Source: Spirochaetota bacterium (lineage in GTDB: Bacteria > Spirochaetota > Spirochaetia > Treponematales > Rectinemataceae). Taken from it: 61,627 bases of DNA. Shown piece by piece: positions 17,845-27,244 of this stretch; the stretch's first letter is position 1; the number at the start of each line of letters is the position of its first letter. Location: NCBI GenBank assembly GCA_022711355.1, contig JAKLFE010000024.1:1-61627 (forward strand). The letters run 5' to 3'. The notes under the pieces are model-generated. The model made no database searches, was not told the origin of the DNA, and saw only the letters and a program-made list of their open reading frames with translations. The position numbers and the translations under genes are program-made.

Positions 17845-18569
17845 AACGCAGCCAGGTCCTCGGGGTGCCCGTGGACATCCTCCCCCCCGACCGCATCGAG
17901 GAGATAGCCTCCCGCTTCGAGGACGGGAAGAACCACCAGATCGTCCTCCTCTCGCTCTGGGACCTCATGCGGGCCCGCCGCTCGGGCGAGTTCCGCGGCA
18001 TGGTCGCCGGCGCCTCCCTCGTCCTCCCGATCTCCCGCTCCATCATCAGGGGCGCGCGCTTCCTCCGCAAGCCCGAGCCGGTCCGCTACATGCCCTTCGA
18101 CTTCATCATCGCCCTCCTCGGCGCCCTCGAGCGCCGGGGCCGCTCCGTCTACCTCCTCGGCTCCTCCCGCTCGGTCATCCAGAAGGCCGAGGTCAACATC
18201 AAGTCCACCTTCCCCGGCCTCCGCGTGGTCGGCCGCTACGCGGGCCGCTACCCCAAGCCTATGGAAGGCGCGATCATCGAGGCGGTCCGCAAGTCCACCC
18301 CGAGCCTCCTCCTCGTGGGGAACGGGACCCCCGGCAGGGAGCGCTGGATCCCGCGGAACCTCTCCCGCTTCAACGCGGGGCTCTACCTCTGGTGCTCCGA
18401 CCTCTTCGAGGTCTTCGCCAAGCGCCACGGCAAGCCCTCCCGCGAGCTCTTCGACCGGGGCCTCGAATGGCTGCCCTACCTCCTGCGCCGCCCCTGGAAG
18501 GCCTACCGTATATTCGTCTTCCTCTGGTACGAGATCCTCCTCCTCGCCGCCCGCCTCCGGGGGGACTGA
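17823..18569 (+). CDS. WecG/TagA/CpsF-family glycosyltransferase
   Basis: This 248-residue protein resembles the GT26 family, which adds N-acetylmannosamine or related sugars to lipid-linked intermediates in polysaccharide or teichoic-acid synthesis. Seen are the VYLLGSS and SLLLVGNGTPGRERWI motifs and a C-terminal basic, aromatic membrane-binding tail (RRPWKAYRIFVFLWYEI). The otherwise usual Asp-Gly motif in the N-terminal half is replaced here by LPISRSI, so the activity is uncertain. It overlaps rsmE and so is coupled to it. Confidence 0.75.
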   Translation: MDSQYELKRSQVLGVPVDILPPDRIEEIASRFEDGKNHQIVLLSLWDLMRARRSGEFRGMVAGASLVLPISRSIIRGARFLRKPEPVRYMPFDFIIALLGALERRGRSVYLLGSSRSVIQKAEVNIKSTFPGLRVVGRYAGRYPKPMEGAIIEAVRKSTPSLLLVGNGTPGRERWIPRNLSRFNAGLYLWCSDLFEVFAKRHGKPSRELFDRGLEWLPYLLRRPWKAYRIFVFLWYEILLLAARLRGD

Positions 18570-18590
18570 AAGCCCCCGCCTCCCTCCAGT

Positions 18591-18647
18591 CCGGGCCTGT
18601 AGACATTTGTCTACAGGCCCGGGAGCCCGTGTAGGCGCTTATCTACA
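18591..18647. promoter_or_regulatory. Two CRP/FNR-format dyads before the interrupted regulator
   Basis: TGTAGACATTTGTCTACA (18598-18615) and TGTAGGCGCTTATCTACA (18630-18647) both fit TGTAGR-N6-TCTACA and start 32 bp apart, three helical turns. The first sits in a longer perfect dyad with 15-bp arms (18591-18622). A TATCAT -10-like hexamer at 18670-18675 would place the dyads near -43 and -75, which suits activator binding. The long dyad could also act as a weak terminator for the glycosyltransferase gene. Confidence 0.5.
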
Positions 18648-18686
18648 AGCGAGCCCGCCCGCGTCGGCCTATCATGGGCCTCGCCC

Positions 18687-18706
18687 ATGGAAACGGTCAT
18701 CCATGT
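18687..18706 (+). pseudogene. 5' fragment of the NtrC-like regulator gene cut by the prophage
   Basis: ATG and five further codons plus two bases (M E T V I H, then GT) belong to the gene that resumes at 55217. Joining the two sides across one copy of CATGT restores an open frame that matches the first strand of a receiver domain. There is no Shine-Dalgarno before this ATG. Confidence 0.8.
18702..18706 (+). repeat. Target-site duplication, left copy (CATGT)
   Basis: This is the 5-bp host sequence duplicated on insertion; the second copy is at 55217-55221. Five base pairs is the duplication length known for Mu transposition. Confidence 0.88.
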
Positions 18707-18805
18707 TGTAACCCGCCATGCATTTTGAGAAAATGAAGCACGGAAAATGAGAATTTCGTGTCTTACCGACGCTTTCCCGGGTCTTTCCGTGTCGTTCGAA
18801 GGGTC
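18707..18805. promoter_or_regulatory. Prophage left end (transposase-binding region)
   Basis: These 99 non-coding bases lie between the TGTAA terminus and the last late gene. They contain repeated CTTTCCCGGGTCTTTCCGTG-type and GTCTTA motifs and a CTTAAACGG motif at 18805 related to sequences at the right end. By analogy with Mu attL, transposase sites are expected here; none is proven. Confidence 0.5.
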
Positions 18806-19501
18806 TTAAACGGTCTCCGGCCAGGTCACCTGGTAGGGAAAGCTGGGCTCTTGGGGGATGTCCCGGAGCGGCTGCAGGGCCCCCAGGAGGGCTTTGTAGG
18901 CGGCCTCGGCCTCCGTGGGCAGTACCCCTGCTTTGAGCTGCGTCTCGTACCGCTGGATGCGGCCCAGGAAGGACTGGAGCAGTTCATCCCGCCGCGCCCG
19001 GACCTCCGCGGCCGTCTGCGCATCAGCCTCCGCCTGGGTGATCTGCCCGGCGGCAACCATCTCGGTGATGGTCATAGCCACCAGTTCGAGGCCATCGGCG
19101 GCCTGGGTGGACTCCTCGACCGTATAGCCGCGGGGCGTCTCGATCAGGCCGTCCCGCATGAGCTCAAGCTGGCTCTTGAGCTTGAGCTCCTCGCCGACGA
19201 GCTTCTGTCGCGGATCGATCGTGGTGAAGCCAAGTTCGACGCGCTTCGAGATCGGCCAAAGCCGCCAGGTCGCCGGATCGAACTCGCGTATATCCCGCCC
19301 AGCGGCCAAGTCGATCCAATCGGGCAGGCCGGTGAGAAGGTACATGCCCGCCCCCATGCCCTGCACCTTGGTCGAGGCATCGCCTTTCGTGGTGTCGATC
19401 TCGGCGCAGGAGTCGATCAGCTCCATGAACGCCGTCGCCCTCGGGGGCCGATCTCCGGCCCAGGCATCGATGACGCTATACTTGTTCACTAATGCTTCCA
19501 C
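18806..19501 (-). CDS. Probable tail-fibre assembly protein
   Basis: This 231-residue protein starts at a GTG with a strong AGGAGG site. Its last half is a charged helix (about residues 140-220), and the first half contains YLLTGLPDWIDLAAGRD and DPATWRLWP. It is the final late gene, directly after the fibre gene, which is the usual place for a fibre chaperone. No family was recognised with certainty, so the role rests on context. Confidence 0.5.
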   Translation of the reverse strand: MEALVNKYSVIDAWAGDRPPRATAFMELIDSCAEIDTTKGDASTKVQGMGAGMYLLTGLPDWIDLAAGRDIREFDPATWRLWPISKRVELGFTTIDPRQKLVGEELKLKSQLELMRDGLIETPRGYTVEESTQAADGLELVAMTITEMVAAGQITQAEADAQTAAEVRARRDELLQSFLGRIQRYETQLKAGVLPTEAEAAYKALLGALQPLRDIPQEPSFPYQVTWPETV

Positions 19502-19510
19502 GATTACCTC

Positions 19511-20098
19511 CTATGCAACCTTCCGCCAGATGCGGACCGTGTCGTTTACCATCCGATTCTCAACAGCCACCGGGACTACGCGCGAGGCATTGAAGTTCGC
19601 CGCGCCGTAGACAGTAGAGGATCCACCTGATGCAGTGGTCACTGATCCCGTTGCGGCGAATACACCATTTGCTGACCAGGAGCCTGGCGCCCGTTGGAAA
19701 ACGATGTTGCCCTCGATGTTGCGAATTGCGTCGTCCTGTTGCCCTCCGCCGAAGCTGAGTGCATTGCCTCCCTCTGCGCGCTCGACGCGTCCGGCTCGCG
19801 AGGCGAGGGAGGATCCAGCCTGACCGTAGTACTCCCAGGTGCCTGTATACAGATCAGGGGCCGCCGGGGCTCCGGGGCGCTGCACGTACTCATGGCCGAT
19901 GGGCACCCAGGCTTTCGTGGCATCGCCGTAGCGCGCGCCGAAGGCCGAGGGCGTAAGAGCACCGAGCATGCTGTTGAGGACGCCGACGAGGACGTCGAGA
20001 TTGCCGTGCGCCTCCGAAGGCAAGAGCGATCGACCGAGGACGGTCCCGTAGATGCCGTAGTCCTCGGGCTTCTTGATGAGTGAGCCATCCATACTCAT
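19511..20098 (-). CDS. Tail fibre (C-terminal receptor-binding type)
   Basis: This 195-residue protein starts at 20098 behind TAGGAG. The Gly-rich centre (GNALSFGGGQQDDAIRN) and the ending SRVVPVAVENRMVNDTVRI match the collar/fibre tips of many tailed phages, in which the end sequence packs at the distal trimer. It would contact the host surface. It is short for a fibre, so it probably attaches to the preceding large tip protein. Confidence 0.7.
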   Translation of the reverse strand: MSMDGSLIKKPEDYGIYGTVLGRSLLPSEAHGNLDVLVGVLNSMLGALTPSAFGARYGDATKAWVPIGHEYVQRPGAPAAPDLYTGTWEYYGQAGSSLASRAGRVERAEGGNALSFGGGQQDDAIRNIEGNIVFQRAPGSWSANGVFAATGSVTTASGGSSTVYGAANFNASRVVPVAVENRMVNDTVRIWRKVA

Positions 20099-20108
20099 CG
20101 CTATTCTC

Positions 20109-23100
20109 CTATGCCCGCCACCGGCCGGTGGCGCGGATGTGAATCGAGTATGTGTCAGATGCCTGCGACGCAGGCGACCAAAGATAGATGGATCCCGGGG
20201 CCACGACAGCCGGAACCGCGGCCCCGCTCTCGACGGCCACGGGCTTCGTGGCGTTGTAGACGGAGATCTCGCAGGACTTGAGCGAAACGAGGCCGGCCGC
20301 CGCAGGCCAGGAGCCAAGGGCGGCCGCGGCCGCGGTCTTGTACCCGACGCCGGCGGAGGTCGAGATGGCCCCCGTGTAGCTCACGACCTTGTCGATGAGG
20401 AGGGTCCCGTCGGGGAGGCGCACCCAGTAGCCATCAGCGCTCTCGCCGGATCGGACCAGGTTTTGGAGGAGCTTCGCGTCGGGGTCATAGGCCTCAAGCA
20501 CCATGGTCCTCTGGGTGTAGTCGTTGGCTGCCCAGGGGATGTGCTCGTTCGTCTCGGCGATCGCGGTCGTGATAACGATCGGCTGGGTGAGGTCGTAGAG
20601 CAGTTCGTCGTACTTGAGCCCCGCCATGCGATCGTCGTTGAGCGTGAGCTCCATCGCGTCCGAGCCCGCCACGGAGAACGAGGAGAACTGGATATCCTCG
20701 GTCCCGATGATGACGTGGAGGACGTTGGTCCCGACGACGAGGCCCAGGGCCACGTGAACCCACTCGCCTCGCTGGATGAGCCTACGCACCGTGGTCGGCG
20801 TACCGTTGATGATCGCGAGGATGGAGAGGTTCGTGTCCGCGCTGATGGTCAGGTACGGCCGCTGGCCAGATGCTCCTGGATCGGTGTAGGGAAGCTCTCC
20901 GGACGCTCCTGGATCGATGTATGCTATCGAGGTTTCCTGGAAGCGGAGCTTGACGCAGTTGACCGAATTGCCGATCGAGAGGATCTCGAAGTTATCCCCG
21001 GAGGCCGGGATCTTGAACCAGAGGTCCGTCCACCAGTCTCCGAAGAGCTCGGCCCCGAGGCTCATGGTCAGGCGCATATCCCCAAGGAGGGAGGCGCCGT
21101 CGACCGTGAAGGGGGCCATCGCGAGGATGGCCACGTCCTCAAGGTCGAAGCCGTAGCTCCCGGTGATGGTCCAGCCCGCAGTCCCGAGCTGGTCGGCCAC
21201 GTCGCCGTCGAAATGGTAGACCCGGGCGGCGGCCGAGGGGTACGCACGGCCGAGGTCCAGGCCTCGGGCACGGCGCGTGGCGTTGGTGCCGTTCGAGATG
21301 ACGAGGGGGCCGTCGGAGTACTGCTGCTGGGCGTAGAGGCCGCGCCGGGAGAGGCTGGCCATGGTGTGCCACATCCCGCCCCAGTAACGGCGGAAGGCGA
21401 GCTCGAGTTCGTTGAGGTAGGCCTGTTCGTTGCCGTCGACTTCGCCGGTCTGGCCGGAGAGGAAGCCGATGTCCTTGTCGATGACGACGTCGCCCTGGAT
21501 GACCGCGGAGAGGGCTTCGACCACGGCAGCGGCAAGCTTGTTGGCGGTGACGGCGTTGGCCGCTATGTCGCCGGTCTGGATCTGTGAGGCCACGCCCTGG
21601 ACGGGGGTGGACCAGACGGACCTGACAGCGGCCTTGGTGAGGCGGCGGGCGCGGTACCAGAGGATGCGCGCGAGGGGGGCTTCGGCGGTGCCGGCGAGGG
21701 GAATGTTGGGGTGCACCAGGACCTCGCCCGGGGAGCTCGTCCAGGATCCCTCGTCGCCCTTGTAGTCGTAGCCATCCCAGCGCAGGGAGTACCAGGGTCC
21801 GGCCGCCGAGGGTCCGACCTGCCACTCGTAGGCGGCGAGGTTGGTCAGGGACGCCTGCTTGTCAGATACCAGGGTCACCGCGCGGAAGCCCGACTGGGCG
21901 GTGAGGGCCGGCACGGCCGGGATGGTCGTGCCGCCGCCGCGGGAGTAGCCCTGTTGGAGGTCCCAGTAGGTTGGGAGGGCGTCGAGGCGGTGGCTGGGAT
22001 CCTCGTTGCGGCCGGCGGGGACGGCCGGAGGGATGGCGACGTAGCTCGCCGTGGGATCGATGACCACGGGGGCCACGGAGAGCGCCTTGTACGAGTAGAT
22101 CTGCGTCTCAGGATCGAAGGAGCGCTCCACTATGACTATGGTCGTGACCAGGCCGGAGGAAGGGTCGTGGAGAGCTGCGATGGTCCCGAGCTCGACCTTG
22201 GCCTCCGAGGGGAAGGTGTAGCGCCAGGAAGCGCGGCTGTAGACGAGATCGGCGAGGGCGCAGGTAAAGCGCGTCGCGGAAGCCGCGTCGTGGAGGTATC
22301 TCGCCTCGTAGGTTGCGGTCTTTATCGGAGCGGCGATCGTGTTCTTGGTGACGAGGTTCTGCGCCGCGCGGTAGACCACGTCGGCGTAGATGTCGCAGTA
22401 GTAGATGTTCGCGCTCGCGGCGCCGGAGTTGAGGTAGGCGACGCGAGCGCGGGCGTTCTGGAAGATCGGCCCCAGCCCAACAGTAATGCCGGAATCGACC
22501 TGCGCGTCGATGGAATGGTTCTTCGTGAGGACGATCTGCGTGAAGTCCGTATTCTTGATTACGCGCGAGCCCGAAAGCATCGACGAGAGGGCGGTATCCT
22601 GGTAGTCCCACCAGGTCTCGTCGACGTTGGCTTCCTCGGGCCAAAGGAGCCCCGCCTGGATGGGATAGCCCGAGCGCCGATTGTCGTCGCCGAAGGGCAG
22701 ATCCGCCATGAAGATGAGGCAGTCGGCCTTGTCCTTGAGAGCGTACCAGGAGAGCTCGACGGCGTCGGCCTCGCGCTCGACCCGCTCCGCCTTGAGGGAG
22801 GCCATGATGGTGGCGTCGTCGAGGGTGATTGTGGGGGCTGGGGCCTCGACGAGCCAGCGGTAGATCATGAAGCTCCCGTTGGGGAGCTGCCGGAGGACGA
22901 GGCCGTACTCCCGGAGAAGCTGATCGAGGGCCTCGCCGACCGTCCCGGAGTCCACGGCGAAGGCCCGCAGGACGGTCCTCTCGACCTCGGTGACCACGAG
23001 CATGGCGCCCGAGATCCCGCAGAGATCGAGGAGGCGGTGGGCGATCGAGAGGCCCGGGTTGTCAGGGTCGAGGACGAAGTGGTTCTCCCAGGCGATCCCA

Positions 23101-23465
23101 TCGTCCGCGGTGATGGACCGGTCGAGGCGGTTGGAGAGGTCGGTCGCGTCGAGCTCGAGGTCGCTGATATCCGGCTGCCCTGAGACCGCTGCGCCCGAGG
23201 AGACGAAGGAGGCGGCCGGGGGAATGCGTCCAGTGAAGAGAGGCTCCCCATCCTCCGATACGCGGATAACGGAATAGCTCGTCGCCTGGGCCAGGAGGGC
23301 GATGAGCGAGGGATCCCCGACGAAGACGAAGTGGCACTGCGAAACGGCCCGGCCGAAGGAGTCGGAGCACAGGCGCTCGGTCGGGCTGAAGGTCCGCAGG
23401 AATGCGGAGATGTCCCGCTCGCCCTGGCCGTCTCCGATATCGATGGTGCAGCTATAATCGCTCAC
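20109..23465 (-). CDS. Tail tip/central fibre protein with C-terminal LamG-like domain
   Basis: This 1118-residue protein has a GTG start that overlaps the tape-measure stop as GTGA. Its N-terminal 400 residues (SDYSCTIDIGDG, TDLSNRLDR) resemble hub/tip proteins of siphophages. Fibronectin-like segments follow around 530-620 (YEWQVGPSAAGPWY). The region from about 720 looks like a concanavalin-type sandwich that could bind host glycans. A short duplication, DPGASGELPYT and DPGASGQRPYL, lies near residue 860. Confidence 0.75.
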   Translation of the reverse strand: MSDYSCTIDIGDGQGERDISAFLRTFSPTERLCSDSFGRAVSQCHFVFVGDPSLIALLAQATSYSVIRVSEDGEPLFTGRIPPAASFVSSGAAVSGQPDISDLELDATDLSNRLDRSITADDGIAWENHFVLDPDNPGLSIAHRLLDLCGISGAMLVVTEVERTVLRAFAVDSGTVGEALDQLLREYGLVLRQLPNGSFMIYRWLVEAPAPTITLDDATIMASLKAERVEREADAVELSWYALKDKADCLIFMADLPFGDDNRRSGYPIQAGLLWPEEANVDETWWDYQDTALSSMLSGSRVIKNTDFTQIVLTKNHSIDAQVDSGITVGLGPIFQNARARVAYLNSGAASANIYYCDIYADVVYRAAQNLVTKNTIAAPIKTATYEARYLHDAASATRFTCALADLVYSRASWRYTFPSEAKVELGTIAALHDPSSGLVTTIVIVERSFDPETQIYSYKALSVAPVVIDPTASYVAIPPAVPAGRNEDPSHRLDALPTYWDLQQGYSRGGGTTIPAVPALTAQSGFRAVTLVSDKQASLTNLAAYEWQVGPSAAGPWYSLRWDGYDYKGDEGSWTSSPGEVLVHPNIPLAGTAEAPLARILWYRARRLTKAAVRSVWSTPVQGVASQIQTGDIAANAVTANKLAAAVVEALSAVIQGDVVIDKDIGFLSGQTGEVDGNEQAYLNELELAFRRYWGGMWHTMASLSRRGLYAQQQYSDGPLVISNGTNATRRARGLDLGRAYPSAAARVYHFDGDVADQLGTAGWTITGSYGFDLEDVAILAMAPFTVDGASLLGDMRLTMSLGAELFGDWWTDLWFKIPASGDNFEILSIGNSVNCVKLRFQETSIAYIDPGASGELPYTDPGASGQRPYLTISADTNLSILAIINGTPTTVRRLIQRGEWVHVALGLVVGTNVLHVIIGTEDIQFSSFSVAGSDAMELTLNDDRMAGLKYDELLYDLTQPIVITTAIAETNEHIPWAANDYTQRTMVLEAYDPDAKLLQNLVRSGESADGYWVRLPDGTLLIDKVVSYTGAISTSAGVGYKTAAAAALGSWPAAAGLVSLKSCEISVYNATKPVAVESGAAVPAVVAPGSIYLWSPASQASDTYSIHIRATGRWRA

Positions 23466-26400
23466 GTCACCGACTCCAGGTAGCCCCGGGCCTTGCGCCG
23501 GTCGATCCGCTTGGAGATGGAGTCCGCCAGGTCGTTTTCGGCCTGGACGCTGCCGGCCACGTGGACCGTGGTCTGGTAGACCACGGTGGTCCCGGAGCCT
23601 CCCTTGCTCAAGGTGAGGTCGCCGCGGCGTAACCCCTCGGAGAAGGAAGCCGGGATGATGGTCTCTCCCTTGTGGACCTTGGCGACCATATCTTCCGGGA
23701 CCATGGGCGTGCCCACGTCGAACACGCCCGAGAACAGGTGCGTCAGATTCGGCAGCTTGAGATCCTGCAATGCGGAGAGATCGACCGCGGACGACGTCGT
23801 CGCCGTGGGGACGGGGACCGTCGTGATCCCGGCGAGGGCGTTGGTGATGGCGGTCTGGACGTCAGACATGGAGAGCTGTCCGTCCTGGATGATTTTCTGC
23901 AGGTCCTCGAGGGCCTCGAGCTGGGCGTCCTCCTGCGCTTCGAGGCCGGCGAGCGAGGTCTCGTACTCGGTATTGGCGACTGCGACGCGCGCGGCGTACT
24001 CGGCCTCGCTGAGCGCTCCGAGCTCGAGTAGGTTCTTGAGGGCGGAGATGTTCTTGTCGTACGCCTCGCGGAGGGCGTTCTTCTTCTCGTCGAAGAGCTC
24101 CTGGACGTCCTCCATGGCATCGGCCACGGCCTCGAGCTCGGCCGCGATCCGTTCCTCCTGCTCGACCATCTCGTCCGTCGTCTGCAGATGCTTGAGCAGC
24201 TTGATGTTGACTCCGGGCAGTTTGTTGATCAGCTTGATGATCCCGTTGATCGCGTCGATGATCTTGTTCCCCACCGGGACGACCACCTTGTCGTGGAGCC
24301 AGGTCATGACGGCCCCGAACAGCTTGAGCGGCGGCATGACGAATATGTTCAGGATCGCGGTGACCATCTTCAGGGCGAGCGCGAGGATGCTCAGTCCCGG
24401 AGCCATGGTCTGGGCCAGGATCACCCCGATCTCGACGAGGGAGTCGATGAGCTCATCGGTACCAGCCTTGAGCAGCGGATCAAGGATCTCCGCTACGCCG
24501 CCGAGCATGGTCGAAAAGCCGTTGAGCAGTCCCTGCACGGACTCGAGCGAAAGGGCGAAGTCGACCAGCGCGTCTATGAAGATGGCGGTGGGATCCACGG
24601 CGGCCGTGCCGGCGAATCCCGCCATGCGGCCGACCTCGGTGTCCTTCGCCTTCTCCTGAAAGGTCCCCGATGCGTAGGCTCCCCAGGAGCCCCTCTTCTT
24701 GGCGAGCGCGAGCTCCTCCTGGAAGACCCTGCGGGCCTCGGCGATTCGGGCCTCGGCAATCTGCTTGGCGTAGTCGGCGGCGATGATCCGTCGTTGCTCC
24801 TCCGTCCCTACGAAGAGGGCTAGCTCGCGATCTCGAGCGAGCTTGAGGTCGTCGACCTTGGAGGCCGAGTACTTGGCATCGAAGGCGCGCTGGGCGTTGA
24901 CCTGGTCGAAGTAGGCGGCGTTCGCCCTGGCGGCCTCTTCGGCGACCCGCTTGGCCTCGGCGATCCGGGCATCCGCGGCGGCCTTCTCTTCGTCGATCGC
25001 GGTCTGGGCGATGCGCTTGTCCCAGTCCGCCGCGATGGCGGCCTTCCCCTCCTGCGTCCCGGTCCAGGTCGCGAGCTCCGCGGTTTTCTGGAGCTCGAGG
25101 TCGTCGATCTTGGTGGCGGTGAGCTGGGCGAGCCGCGTCCGCTCGTCGGCCGAGATCTTGTCAGCGAGGGCTTTACGCTTCGTATCGATATATGCGTTGA
25201 TCTCGTCGATGGTCTTCTGAGCGTTGGCGCTCGTGACTCCCTCGGCCGCAGCATTAGAGATCTTCTGGACCCTTTCATGTTCCAAGGCTGCGTAGGGATC
25301 CGAGGATGAGGAAGCCCGTGCGGCGGCGTATGCCTTGTCCCACTCTGCGATCCACTTCTTTGCGCTTTCGGACAGATCTGCCATATTCGCAGAAGGAGCA
25401 GTCGGATTAATGGTTGCCCCGGAGCGCAGCTCAGCTAGCTTTCTTTTAATCGTATCGATTCGCTTAGTATCAATAGCGCCAGAATAGGCAGCAGCGTTGA
25501 TCGCATCAGCCAAGGCAGCAGATGACCCCTTAGCTAGGGCATCCTGATACTGTCTTGACCGCTGGATCTGGGCGATTAAACGCTTGTCGTCCATCGCATC
25601 AATGGCTTGCACTACAGCTTTGATTTTTTCAGCTTCGGTTTTGTATCCCTCGTACCACGCCCCGGACTTCGGGTTCACGATTCCAGAAAGAGCTAGGTCT
25701 ACATACTTGAGGCTACTAGCAATTTCTAAATTCGCATTTTTTGAGACTTTCTCGAGAGTCGCTAGTTCGGCCTCGAGCTTTTTAATCTCGGCTACGGCAG
25801 CCTGTGCCGCCGCGACGTTTCCGGTCTTTTCAGTGACGGCCTGCATTGCCGGGGTGAGTTCGAGATACGCTTGCTTACTGAGCTTGAGCTGCTCGGTCTG
25901 GGCGGCCGTTGCCTCGGCGGCCTTGGACGTGGCGGCCGCATAGGCGACATACCCTACGGTGGCGACTCCTACCGCGGCGATGCCGGCGAGGAGGAGCGGA
26001 TTGCCCACGGCCTTCGCGGCGTTGAGGGCCATCTCGGCCGCGTAGGCGAGCCATGTCTTGACCGTCGAGGCGGCCATGGCCACGGCCCAAGCTCCGAGGA
26101 GGGCCACGGCCGTCACGAGCACTCCGGCTATGAGTCCCTTGAAAAGCGGAGATGCCGCAATAGTCGCATTCAGGTTGGTGAGCGTCCCGAGGACCGATTT
26201 GACGACCGGGAGCAGGAGTTCACCGAAGGACGCGGCTACGTTGTCGAGGGAGTCCTTGTAGGTAGAGAGGACACCCGTGAAGGTCTGCGCGCCCCGGGCC
26301 ATGCCGCCGAAGAACTGGCCGCCCTGGCTCGTCATCCGCTCCATGGCGGCGATGAAGTCGTTCGTAGAGACCTTGCCCTTGGAGAGCATGTCGAAGACTT

Positions 26401-27244
26401 CCTCGCTGGTCTTGCCGTAGCCCTTGGCCAGCTCGTCGAGGATGGGAACGCCGGCTTCCATGACGATATTCAGCTGCTCGAGGTCGACCTTGCCCTTGAT
26501 CGACATCTTGGAGAAGGCGCCGACCATGGATTCGAACTTCTGGGAATTGCCGAGCGAGAGGTCCCCGAGCTGGCCGAGACGAGTCGTGAGATCCTGGATG
26601 GGGATCTTGGCTGCTTGGAGGATCTGGGCGCTCTTCGCCACGCCCTGGAGATCGAAGGGCGTGACGTTCGCGAACTGCTTGAGCTGGTTGAACTCGGCGG
26701 TCGCCGCGGCCGTCGATCCCGTCAGGGTTTCGAAATTGGCCTTGAGCATCTCGTAGTCGCCAGCCGTCGAGACGGCGGCCTTGCCGGCGCCGAGGATGCC
26801 GGTGGCGACGGTGGTGAACACCTTGACGGCCGCGATCGCCCCGAGGGAGCCCTTGAGGTCCACGAAGGCGCCGGACATGACTCCGGTCTGCGTCTCCAGC
26901 TCCTTCGAGGCGGCCGCCGCGGCGTCGTACTCGAGCTTGAGGTCCTGGATTTCCTGGGATTCCGGGGCGAGGCCCTTGTCGATGAGGTCCACCATGGCTC
27001 CCCGGAGGAGAGCCTGGCGTTCCTTCAAGCCGCCGAGCTTGTCGTCGAAGAGCTCGGCGGCGGTTTCGCTTTTTTTGAGATCCGCCTGGAGGCGGGTCAT
27101 GGTGTCCTTGAGTTGGTTGGCCGGGGGGATGGATGCCTTGATTTCCTTGGCGAGGCGCTTGTATTCGTCGGAGGTAGCGGAGAGGTTCTTCATCGCCTCC
27201 TTCGCCGCCACCTCTATCTCGAGCCTCAGCTGTTCAGTCGTCAT
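23462..27244 (-). CDS. Tape measure protein
   Basis: This 1260-residue protein sets tail length. The N-terminal coiled coil is followed by the typical tape-measure domain (about residues 145-330, with FETLTGSTAAATAEFNQLKQFA and FDMLSKGKVS), hydrophobic segments around 345-420, long Ala/Lys/Glu helices to about 860, and a membrane-like stretch near 930-1000. A 1260-residue tape at about 0.15 nm per residue would give a tail of roughly 190 nm. Position after the G/GT frameshift pair is the rule in siphophages. The middle (about 25.3-25.9 kb) is notably AT-richer. Confidence 0.95.
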   Translation of the reverse strand: MTTEQLRLEIEVAAKEAMKNLSATSDEYKRLAKEIKASIPPANQLKDTMTRLQADLKKSETAAELFDDKLGGLKERQALLRGAMVDLIDKGLAPESQEIQDLKLEYDAAAAASKELETQTGVMSGAFVDLKGSLGAIAAVKVFTTVATGILGAGKAAVSTAGDYEMLKANFETLTGSTAAATAEFNQLKQFANVTPFDLQGVAKSAQILQAAKIPIQDLTTRLGQLGDLSLGNSQKFESMVGAFSKMSIKGKVDLEQLNIVMEAGVPILDELAKGYGKTSEEVFDMLSKGKVSTNDFIAAMERMTSQGGQFFGGMARGAQTFTGVLSTYKDSLDNVAASFGELLLPVVKSVLGTLTNLNATIAASPLFKGLIAGVLVTAVALLGAWAVAMAASTVKTWLAYAAEMALNAAKAVGNPLLLAGIAAVGVATVGYVAYAAATSKAAEATAAQTEQLKLSKQAYLELTPAMQAVTEKTGNVAAAQAAVAEIKKLEAELATLEKVSKNANLEIASSLKYVDLALSGIVNPKSGAWYEGYKTEAEKIKAVVQAIDAMDDKRLIAQIQRSRQYQDALAKGSSAALADAINAAAYSGAIDTKRIDTIKRKLAELRSGATINPTAPSANMADLSESAKKWIAEWDKAYAAARASSSSDPYAALEHERVQKISNAAAEGVTSANAQKTIDEINAYIDTKRKALADKISADERTRLAQLTATKIDDLELQKTAELATWTGTQEGKAAIAADWDKRIAQTAIDEEKAAADARIAEAKRVAEEAARANAAYFDQVNAQRAFDAKYSASKVDDLKLARDRELALFVGTEEQRRIIAADYAKQIAEARIAEARRVFQEELALAKKRGSWGAYASGTFQEKAKDTEVGRMAGFAGTAAVDPTAIFIDALVDFALSLESVQGLLNGFSTMLGGVAEILDPLLKAGTDELIDSLVEIGVILAQTMAPGLSILALALKMVTAILNIFVMPPLKLFGAVMTWLHDKVVVPVGNKIIDAINGIIKLINKLPGVNIKLLKHLQTTDEMVEQEERIAAELEAVADAMEDVQELFDEKKNALREAYDKNISALKNLLELGALSEAEYAARVAVANTEYETSLAGLEAQEDAQLEALEDLQKIIQDGQLSMSDVQTAITNALAGITTVPVPTATTSSAVDLSALQDLKLPNLTHLFSGVFDVGTPMVPEDMVAKVHKGETIIPASFSEGLRRGDLTLSKGGSGTTVVYQTTVHVAGSVQAENDLADSISKRIDRRKARGYLESVT

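Noticed and set aside
18606..18622. Intrinsic terminator for the glycosyltransferase gene
   Set aside because: The long dyad has only a 2-base centre and no T-run; the second related dyad 32 bp away suits protein binding better. Termination is not excluded.
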